From: Streptomyces sp. HM190
Lineage (GTDB): Bacteria; Actinomycetota; Actinomycetes; Streptomycetales; Streptomycetaceae
Direction: 5' to 3'
DNA length: 64,000 nt
Assembly (NCBI RefSeq): GCF_009857135.1
Contig: NZ_CP047318.1
Location: 806,001-870,000, forward strand
Every line of letters starts with the position of its first letter. Positions within the stretch are counted from its first letter, which is position 1. Below the pieces are notes generated by a model, which was not told the DNA's origin, did no database searches, and was given only the letters and a program-made list of their open reading frames with translations. Below, piece by piece: positions 58,507 through 64,000 of the stretch. The position numbers and the translations under genes were made by a program.

Positions 58507-59289
58507 ATGACTTCTGCGGCACGTACGCGCGCCCGCACGCGCGCACTGACCGGGACGATGGCCGCGTTCGGCCTTTCGTTTGGCATGATCATGACTAGTG
58601 GCGCCACTCCGGCGAGCGCCGCCACGTGGCCGTCGGCCTCCGGCAACCAGCCGGTGACCTCCACCATCTCGGTGTCCGGCGTCCGCGACGGCGGCATGAA
58701 GCGCTACTACGGCAGTGGCGATCTGGCCGGAGACGGCCAGGAGGAGGGCCAGGACCCGATCTTCAAGCTCGCGGCCGGCGCGACGCTGAAGAACGTCATC
58801 ATCGGCGCCCCCGGCGCCGACGGCATCCACTGCGAGGGCAACTGCACCCTGCAGAACGTGTGGTGGGAGGACGTCGGCGAGGACGCCGCGACCTTCCGCG
58901 GCGGCTCCACCTACACGGTGACCGGTGGTGGCGCCAAGAAGGCCGCGGACAAGGTGTTCCAGCACAACGGGCCGGGGACCCTGAACATCTCCAACTTCGC
59001 GGTCAGCGAGTTCAAGACGCTGTACCGCTCCTGCGGCGACTGCTCCACGCAGTACACCCGCAAGGTGAACCTCAGCAACATCGAGGTCACCGGAACGGGA
59101 TCCACCGCCCGGCTCGTCGGCATCAACGTCAACCGCGGCGACGTGGCGACCCTGCGCGGGATCACGATCCTGAACGACAGCAGCCGCAAGGTCGTCCCCT
59201 GCCAGAAGTACAACAACAACACGGCCGTCGGTACGGGCCCCGACAGCACCAACTGCCTGTACTCCAGCTCGGACATCACCTACAGGTGA
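58507..59289 (+). CDS. secreted pectate lyase, polysaccharide lyase family 3
   Basis: A 260-residue PL3 lyase. The signal peptide is about residues 1-38 (LTGTMAAFGLSFGMIMTSGATPASA). The mature protein has the compact beta-helix motifs of the family: DPIFKLAAGATLKNVIIGAPGADGIHCEGNCTLQNVWWEDVGEDAATF, FQHNGPGTLNISNFAV, LYRSCGDCSTQY and VPCQKYNNN. Conserved Cys pairs (CEGNC, CGDC) support disulfides. It probably acts with the preceding PL1 lyase on low-methylated pectin. A terminator follows. Confidence 0.92.
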   Translation: MTSAARTRARTRALTGTMAAFGLSFGMIMTSGATPASAATWPSASGNQPVTSTISVSGVRDGGMKRYYGSGDLAGDGQEEGQDPIFKLAAGATLKNVIIGAPGADGIHCEGNCTLQNVWWEDVGEDAATFRGGSTYTVTGGGAKKAADKVFQHNGPGTLNISNFAVSEFKTLYRSCGDCSTQYTRKVNLSNIEVTGTGSTARLVGINVNRGDVATLRGITILNDSSRKVVPCQKYNNNTAVGTGPDSTNCLYSSSDITYR

Positions 59290-59324
59290 GGCCGCTCGTC
59301 ACCCACCGGTGAGTCCACTCCCCA

Positions 59325-59363
59325 CGGCCGGACGGAGCCTCCCCCACGGGCCTCGTCCGGCCG
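59325..59363 (+). terminator. terminator of the pectate lyase operon
   Basis: CGGCCGGACG (59325-59334) and CGTCCGGCCG (59354-59363) form a perfect 10-bp stem with a 19-base loop, 36 bases after the PL3 stop codon. It also separates the convergent Rv1733c-like gene. Confidence 0.75.
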
Positions 59364-59405
59364 CCCGGTGCTCGTCACCGGGCCACCGGCGGTTCAACGG
59401 TGTCC

Positions 59406-59987
59406 TCACCAGATCTTGCGTTCCCACAGGGGGGCGGTGCGCTCCCACGCCTCGTCCCACTGGTCCATCCTCCGCCGCTCCAGACGGCCGCGGACGAGCC
59501 TGCCGCCCGCGAAGGGCACAGCCGCCACGAAGATGCCCGCCAGCCCGCCGACCAGACCGGCCCGCAGCCGGGCCTGGGCCTCGCCGGCGGGTTCGGTCAC
59601 CAGCCGGCCGCGGGTGTCCGTCCAGACGGTGACCGCAGTGCCCATGACGGCAGCCGGGTCGACCCGGGCCTGACCCTCGCGCGCCGAGCCGTCCGGCGCG
59701 GCCCAGCGGACCTTCGCCCACACCTTGTCGGCGACCGCGCCGCCCCCGGCGCCCGGCGCCGGCGCGTCCTCGACGAGCCGCGCCTGGACGGGCCGCCACT
59801 CCTCGCGCTGCCGGGCCAGACCGGACTCGACGGAGTCCGCGCAGAGCACGCCCGCGACCAGGCCGCCGCCCACGGTGAGGAGCCAGGCGACGAGCACCAC
59901 CCAGGACTCCAGCCGGTCGACGCGCCGTTTGAGCGGGTTCCGCCGCCAGCGCCACAGCCACACCTTCGGACCACGGAACGCCACCAT
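59406..59987 (-). CDS. Rv1733c-family membrane protein
   Basis: A 193-residue protein with two membrane helices (WVVLVAWLLTVGGGLVAGVL and LRAGLVGGLAGIFVAAVPFAG) flanking an extracytoplasmic domain of about 85 residues (KVWAKVRWAAPDGSAREGQARVDPAAVMGTAVTVWTDTRGRLVTEP). This matches the Rv1733c-like actinobacterial family of unknown function. The ATG at 59987 (MVAFRGPKVWLW) has GGGAGGG upstream; a GTG nine bases earlier abuts that site and is unlikely. Confidence 0.82.
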   Translation of the reverse strand: MVAFRGPKVWLWRWRRNPLKRRVDRLESWVVLVAWLLTVGGGLVAGVLCADSVESGLARQREEWRPVQARLVEDAPAPGAGGGAVADKVWAKVRWAAPDGSAREGQARVDPAAVMGTAVTVWTDTRGRLVTEPAGEAQARLRAGLVGGLAGIFVAAVPFAGGRLVRGRLERRRMDQWDEAWERTAPLWERKIW

Positions 59988-60224
59988 CGGGGGCACCCTC
60001 CCTCACGCGCACAGGACAGCCGGACCGCACTCCCATACGGCGGCGCTCCCCGCGCTGCTCATGCGACATGGGTCACCCCGGCCACCGCCTGGCTCGATGC
60101 GGCCTCTCTCTCACCCGCCACATGCCGTCCGACCTGCGGCGACGCCGCGTCGAGGGGTGACTGTCAGTGGCTGGGTGCAGACTGGCCCGTGACTGAGACG
60201 ACGATGTCCAGGGAGGTGGCCGGG

Positions 60225-61310
60225 ATGGCCGAGGTACTGCTCACCGTAGGCACGCGCAAGGGCCTGTTCGTCGGGCGGCGACGCGGCGGCGCCTGGGAGT
60301 TCGACGACCGCCCGTACTTCAACGCCCAGGCCGTCTACGCGGTCGCCATCGACACCCGCGGGGACACGCCCCGTCTGCTCGTCGGGGGCGACAGCGCGCA
60401 CTGGGGCCCCTCCGTGTTCCACTCCGACGACCTCGGGCGCACCTGGACGGAACCGGCCCGCCCGGCCGTGAAGTTCCCCAAGGACACGGGCGCCTCACTG
60501 GAACGGGTGTGGCAGCTGCACCCGTCGGCCGCCGAACCGGACGTGGTGTACGCGGGCACGGAACCGGCCGCGCTGTACCGCTCCGAGGACCGCGGTGAGA
60601 CCTTCGAGCTGGTGCGGCCCCTGTGGGAGCACCCGACCCGCGGCAGATGGCAGCCGGGCGGGGGCGGCGAGGGGCTGCACACCATCCTCACCGACCGGCG
60701 CGACCCGAGGGCGATGACCGTCGCCGTCTCCGCCGCCGGGGTGTTCCGCACCGAGGACGGCGGCGCGAGCTGGTCGCCGTCCAACTCCGGCGTCTCCGCG
60801 GTGTTCCTGCCGGACCCCGACCCGGAGTTCGGCCAGTGCGTGCACAAGGTCACACGGGACGCGGCGACCCCCGACCGGCTGTATCTGCAGAACCACTGGG
60901 GGGTCTACCGCAGCGACGACGGCGGCGCGCACTGGAAGGACATCGGCGAAGGGCTGCCGTCCACGTTCGGGTTCGCCGCCGTGGCCCACCCGCACCGCGG
61001 GGACACCGCGTACGTCTTCCCCATCAACGCGGACGCGGACCGGGTCCCCGCCGACCACCGCTGCCGGGTGTTCCGCACCGCGGACGCGGGCGGGAGCTGG
61101 GAGCCGCTGTCCAGCGGCCTGCCGACGGACGACCACTACGGCACGGTGCTGCGCGACGCGATGTGCACGGACGACGCGGACCCGGCAGGCGTGTACTTCG
61201 GCAACCGCAACGGCGAGCTGTACGCGTCGGCGGACGACGGGGACAGCTGGCGACAGTTGGCGTCCCATCTGCCGGACGTGCTGTGCGTACGGGCGGCGGT
61301 GATCGGCTGA
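60225..61310 (+). CDS. BNR/Asp-box repeat protein (sialidase-like propeller)
   Basis: A 361-residue beta-propeller protein without a signal peptide. Asp-box/BNR repeats recur: VFHSDDLGRTW, LYRSEDRGETF, VFRTEDGGASW, VYRSDDGGAHW, VFRTADAGGSW and LYASADDGDSW. It starts MAEVLLTVGTRKGLFVGRR. Such proteins resemble exo-alpha-sialidase or glycosyl hydrolase propellers, but the catalytic residues of sialidases are not evident and a cytoplasmic role is likely. GGGAGG lies eight bases before the ATG. Confidence 0.88.
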   Translation: MAEVLLTVGTRKGLFVGRRRGGAWEFDDRPYFNAQAVYAVAIDTRGDTPRLLVGGDSAHWGPSVFHSDDLGRTWTEPARPAVKFPKDTGASLERVWQLHPSAAEPDVVYAGTEPAALYRSEDRGETFELVRPLWEHPTRGRWQPGGGGEGLHTILTDRRDPRAMTVAVSAAGVFRTEDGGASWSPSNSGVSAVFLPDPDPEFGQCVHKVTRDAATPDRLYLQNHWGVYRSDDGGAHWKDIGEGLPSTFGFAAVAHPHRGDTAYVFPINADADRVPADHRCRVFRTADAGGSWEPLSSGLPTDDHYGTVLRDAMCTDDADPAGVYFGNRNGELYASADDGDSWRQLASHLPDVLCVRAAVIG

Positions 61311-61359
61311 CGGCGAGGACGGACGGGGAAGCGGGTCGGCCATGAACGTGGTCGCGCAT

Positions 61360-61470
61360 GACGTGGTCGTCGAGGACATCGTCGTCCATGTCGCCGGCCT
61401 TGTCGTCGCTCTTGTCGTCTTCGTCGCCCCCCGTCGTCGTCCAGGGTTCTCGCGTCGTCGTCCACACCCG
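61360..61470. repeat. GTC/GTCGTC-rich low-complexity stretch
   Basis: Between the BNR protein and uracil-DNA glycosylase genes the sequence is dominated by GTCGTC and CGTCGT units. The reverse strand would read as DDDDV-type acidic shadows. No gene is supported here; it may be degenerate coding sequence. Confidence 0.5.
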
Positions 61471-61550
61471 CGTACCGCGCGCCAAGTCGGCCCGGAACGC
61501 CCGAGGTTCGGCATCGAAACGGTCAGCACCGGTCGTGCCGCGACCGGTGG

Positions 61551-61581
61551 TTGATCACCGGCGCGGCCGCAGCAGTAGGGT
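61551..61581 (+). promoter_or_regulatory. promoter of ung (leaderless)
   Basis: TAGGGT (61576-61581) ends six bases before the GTG start of ung, so the transcript should be leaderless. TTGATC (61551-61556) is a possible -35, though its 19-base spacer is long. Confidence 0.45.
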
Positions 61582-61587
61582 GACGCC

Positions 61588-62265
61588 GTGGCACCACGAC
61601 CGTTGCATGAAATCGTCGAACCGGGCTGGGCGAAGGCGCTGGAGCCCGTGGCCGGACAGATCGCCCGGATGGGGGACTTCCTGCGCGCGGAGATCTCCGC
61701 GGGACGCACCTACCTCCCGGCCGGACCGAACGTCCTGCGCGCCTTCCAGCAGCCCTTCGACGACGTCCGCGTCCTCATCGTCGGCCAGGACCCGTACCCC
61801 ACACCGGGGCACGCGGTGGGCCTGTCGTTCTCGGTGGCCCCGGAGGTGCGGCCCCTGCCGGGCAGCCTCATCAACATCTACCGGGAGCTCGGCAACGACC
61901 TGGGACTGCCGCCGCCCTCCAACGGCGACCTGACGCCCTGGACGCGGCAGGGCGTCCTGCTGCTCAACAGGGCCCTCACCACGGCACCGCGCAAGCCGGC
62001 GGCGCACCGGGGTAAGGGCTGGGAGGAGGTCACCGAGCAGGCGATACGGGCGCTGGCCGCGCGCGGGCGCCCCCTGGTGTCCATCCTGTGGGGCCGCGAC
62101 GCGCGCAACCTCCGCCCCCTGCTGGGTGATCTGCCGTCCATCGAGTCCGCCCATCCCTCTCCCATGTCGGCCGACCGCGGCTTCTTCGGCTCCCGTCCCT
62201 TCAGCCGCGCCAACGACCTGCTCACCCGTCAGGGCGGTACTCCCGTGGACTGGCGCCTGCCGTGA
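61588..62265 (+). CDS. ung: uracil-DNA glycosylase, family 1
   Basis: A 225-residue base-excision repair glycosylase. All family 1 motifs are present: the water-activating loop [18 protein letters not shown], the uracil-binding [19 protein letters not shown], and the DNA-intercalation loop [21 protein letters not shown]. It removes uracil formed by cytosine deamination. The GTG start follows the leaderless promoter. Its stop codon overlaps the next gene as GTGA, so the kinase-like protein is translationally coupled. Confidence 0.97.
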   Translation: MAPRPLHEIVEPGWAKALEPVAGQIARMGDFLRAEISAGRTYLPAGPNVLRAFQQPFDDVRVLIVGQDPYPTPGHAVGLSFSVAPEVRPLPGSLINIYRELGNDLGLPPPSNGDLTPWTRQGVLLLNRALTTAPRKPAAHRGKGWEEVTEQAIRALAARGRPLVSILWGRDARNLRPLLGDLPSIESAHPSPMSADRGFFGSRPFSRANDLLTRQGGTPVDWRLP

Positions 62266-63305
62266 CGGCCGCCGGGGCGTCGTCCGGGCAGCGGCCGCAG
62301 CAGCGGCCGCAGCAGGGGTCCGGCCCGGCGGCCACCGGGGAGGGCCCCGTCGTCCTCGCGGTGGACTCGGGTGGGTCGGGGCTGCGGGTGGCGCTCGCCG
62401 TCGGCGGCAGCGTGGTCGGGGAGCCGCTCGCCGCCGGGGAGCCGGTGCGCACCGGGGCCTCGGGCATCGACGCCGGGCATCTGCTGGAGCTGGTGCTGCC
62501 CAGGGCACGGCAGTTGCTCGCGCAGGCGGGGCGGGAGCGTCCCGCGGCGGTCGCCGTCGGCGCGGCCGGGTTCGCGACCCTCGGGGAGCGGTTGCGGGCC
62601 GAGTTGCCGACCGCGTTCACGCGTGAACTGGGGGTGCGGCGGACGGCGCTGGTCGCCGACGCCGTCACCGCGTACGCCGGCGCGCTGGGGCCGCGGCCGG
62701 GTGCGGTGATCGCCGCCGGCACGGGGCTGATCGCGATCGGCACCGATCTGCGGGCCTGGCGACGGGCGGACGGCTGGGGCCATCTGCTCGGGGACTGCGG
62801 CGGCGGGGCGTGGATCGGGCGGGCGGGACTGGAGGCGGCGCTGCGGGCCCATGACGGGCGCGACGGTGGCTCGGAGATGCTCCTGGGGCGCCTGGAGCGT
62901 GCGTTCGGCCCGCCGGACAGGCTGCCCGGGCAGCTCTATCCCCGGTCCGACCGCCCGGCGGTGCTGGCCTCCTTCGCTCCGGAGGTGGCCGCCTGCGCGG
63001 GCGAGGACCCGGTGGCGGCGGACATCCTGCGCGCCGCGGCCCGGCACATGGCCGACGCCGCGGCCGCCGTCTGCCCGGCGTCGGGCGACCCCCTGGTGGC
63101 GCTGACCGGCGGCCTGTTCAAGCTGGGCGCCCCTCTCCTCGCACCGCTGGACGAGGAGTTGACGCAGCGGCTGCCGCGGGCGCGGAGGGTGCCCGCCGAG
63201 GGCGATCCGCTGGAGGGCGCCGTACGCGTCGCGACCGGTCTGGCCAGCGGTGACCTCCGATTGCCGTACGACGATCAGCTGTTGTACAGCGTGGCTGAAA
63301 AGTAG
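62262..63305 (+). CDS. N-acetylglucosamine-kinase-like BadF/BcrAD ATPase family protein
   Basis: A 347-residue ASKHA-fold kinase, GTG start overlapping the ung stop by four bases. After a Gln/Pro-rich N terminus, [17 protein letters not shown] is the phosphate-1 loop, [14 protein letters not shown] the connecting strand, [30 protein letters not shown] the phosphate-2/sugar region and [21 protein letters not shown] the GlcNAc-kinase-type signature. It probably phosphorylates GlcNAc or a related amino sugar. Confidence 0.88.
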   Translation: MTAAGASSGQRPQQRPQQGSGPAATGEGPVVLAVDSGGSGLRVALAVGGSVVGEPLAAGEPVRTGASGIDAGHLLELVLPRARQLLAQAGRERPAAVAVGAAGFATLGERLRAELPTAFTRELGVRRTALVADAVTAYAGALGPRPGAVIAAGTGLIAIGTDLRAWRRADGWGHLLGDCGGGAWIGRAGLEAALRAHDGRDGGSEMLLGRLERAFGPPDRLPGQLYPRSDRPAVLASFAPEVAACAGEDPVAADILRAAARHMADAAAAVCPASGDPLVALTGGLFKLGAPLLAPLDEELTQRLPRARRVPAEGDPLEGAVRVATGLASGDLRLPYDDQLLYSVAEK

Positions 63306-63382
63306 TACCCGAAACACGGACCAATGCAGCCTGTCGGACAAGCACCACTGTGGCCCGTCAAGAGCACTGCTCAGCAGATAAA

Positions 63383-63443
63383 AGCGGTATCGATCGGCCT
63401 GATCGACCCGTAACTCATCAGACAAATCCGGACGGATACCGCT
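63383..63443. promoter_or_regulatory. long-range inverted repeat AGCGGTATC ... GATACCGCT
   Basis: Exact 9-base arms at 63383-63391 and 63435-63443, 43 bases apart, lie between the kinase-like gene and the chelatase gene. The spacer is AT-richer and contains a CGATCGGCC-type partial palindrome. It could be an RNA stem in the leader of the downstream gene, or paired protein sites. Confidence 0.4.
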
Positions 63444-63497
63444 CACCTGCACCCTCCCCGAACAGGGGAACCGCGGAAACAAGTAACATGCGGCGCC

Positions 63498-64000
63498 ATG
63501 AGCTCCCCCACTGGGCCCGCGTCCGGCCTGCCAGTACGAATGCCGCGACCCCGCCAGCCCGGCCGGCACCGCCGACCGGAACCCCTGGCGGCTCCCGAGG
63601 GCGCGCCCGCGCTGCTCCTCGCGGTGCCGGGCACGCCCAGCGCCGCCACGCGCAGCCTCGCCGAGGAGGTCGTGAGCATCGCGCGCTCCGAGCTGCCCGG
63701 CCTCGACGCCCGCATCGGTTACGTCGACGGCGGCGACGACGACTTCCCCACCCTGCAGTCGGTGCTCACGGGTGCCGCCGAGGAGCGCACCGCCCGCTAC
63801 GAGCAGGCGCGCGCCGCCGGGCTCGACGTCAAGGAACCGGACGGCCCCGTCGCCGTGGTCGTGCCGCTGCTGGCCGGTCCGGACAACGCGACGCTGCGCC
63901 AGGTCCGCCAGGCGGTCATGGAGAGCCGCATCGCGGCCGAGCTGACCGATGTCCTCGGCCCGCACCCACTGCTCGCCGAAGCCCTGCACGTGCGCCTGTC
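63498..64000 (+). CDS. sirohydrochlorin chelatase/CbiX-like protein (partial, runs off the window)
   Basis: An ATG-initiated frame open to the last base, so only the first 167 residues are seen. After a basic N terminus, ALLLAVPGTPSAATRSLAEEVVSIARSELPGLDARIGYVDGG is the first strand-helix of the CbiX/SirB chelatase fold; note PGTPS where active CbiX proteins usually have a His (HGS). VAVVVPLLAGPDNATLRQ continues the fold. Likely role is metal insertion into sirohydrochlorin for sirohaem, but the missing His makes this uncertain. Confidence 0.75.
   Translation, partial: MSSPTGPASGLPVRMPRPRQPGRHRRPEPLAAPEGAPALLLAVPGTPSAATRSLAEEVVSIARSELPGLDARIGYVDGGDDDFPTLQSVLTGAAEERTARYEQARAAGLDVKEPDGPVAVVVPLLAGPDNATLRQVRQAVMESRIAAELTDVLGPHPLLAEALHVRL

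Noticed and set aside
61342..61554. 70-codon frame MNVVAHDVVVEDIVVHVAG... between the BNR and ung genes
   Set aside because: Its valine-rich start comes from GTC repeats. There is no ribosome-binding site or family match, and the ung promoter overlaps its end.
63410..63486. Possible GlnR boxes (GTAAC-N6-GACAA and GGAAACAAGTAAC) before the chelatase gene
   Set aside because: The half-sites deviate from the GlnR consensus at key positions and the spacing in the second is wrong. They were too weak to list.

Overview
The window is a stretch of actinobacterial chromosome, almost certainly from a Streptomyces. The base composition is very high in GC with strong G/C in third codon positions. GTG and TTG starts are common. 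Several genes appear to be transcribed without a leader (TAGxxT -10 boxes 6-9 bases before the start codon), and the gene families are typical of streptomycetes (DUF6421, DUF6214, DUF5134, TgmA/TgmB, F420-type reductase, very large P-type ATPase). No rRNA, tRNA, insertion sequence, prophage or CRISPR array was seen. About 62 protein genes fill both strands.

Layout. 1-7.1 kb: a ROK regulator, an AlkB-type repair dioxygenase divergent from an RlmG-type methyltransferase, then an AraC regulator and an amino-sugar-like operon (class II aldolase plus SIS isomerase) divergent from its DeoR regulator. 7.1-8.8 kb: a copper-type locus with a secreted metal-binding protein, two perfect CsoR-type palindromes lying inside back-to-back promoters, and the decayed remnant of a copper P-type ATPase. 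8.8-13.8 kb: an alpha/beta hydrolase, an MFS transporter and a two-gene graspetide (omega-ester peptide) cluster, tgmA-tgmB, with no methyltransferase partner. 13-18.8 kb: TetR and Ddn-type reductase with an operator array, geranylgeranyl-reductase-like flavoprotein, M20 dipeptidase and a P-loop kinase-NUDIX fusion. 19-22.4 kb: ROK sugar kinase divergent from a LacI regulator. 22.3-28.6 kb: receptor-like Ser/Thr kinase, CitE-like aldolase, secreted endonuclease/phosphatase and etfBA.

28.8-38.5 kb: flavin reductase preceded by a 26-residue Cys-rich leader peptide gene, thioredoxin, DUF4395, acyltransferase, transglutaminase-like protein, a tightly coupled DUF6421-SDR-threonine aldolase operon, glycerophosphodiesterase, GNAT and two VOC proteins. 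38.5-49.4 kb: MarR, DUF5134 plus M56 metalloprotease, PAP2, HAD, TetR, LVIVD-repeat protein divergent from a DUF305 lipoprotein, FprA-like ferredoxin reductase, and ArsR divergent from an Old Yellow Enzyme with paired operators. 49.4-59.4 kb: a 1,537-residue P-type ATPase, then a secreted plant-polymer cluster (SGNH hydrolase, CE1/PHB-depolymerase-like esterase, PL1 and PL3 pectate lyases) with LacI/CebR-like operators. 59.4-64 kb: Rv1733c-like membrane protein, BNR-repeat protein, uracil-DNA glycosylase translationally coupled to a GlcNAc-kinase-like protein, and a CbiX-type chelatase cut by the window end.

The most interesting items are the minimal graspetide cluster, the leaderless Cys leader peptide, the CsoR-controlled divergent promoters facing a dead copA, and a PL1 lyase that has lost its signal peptide core. 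All functions are read from sequence motifs only; no database search was run.
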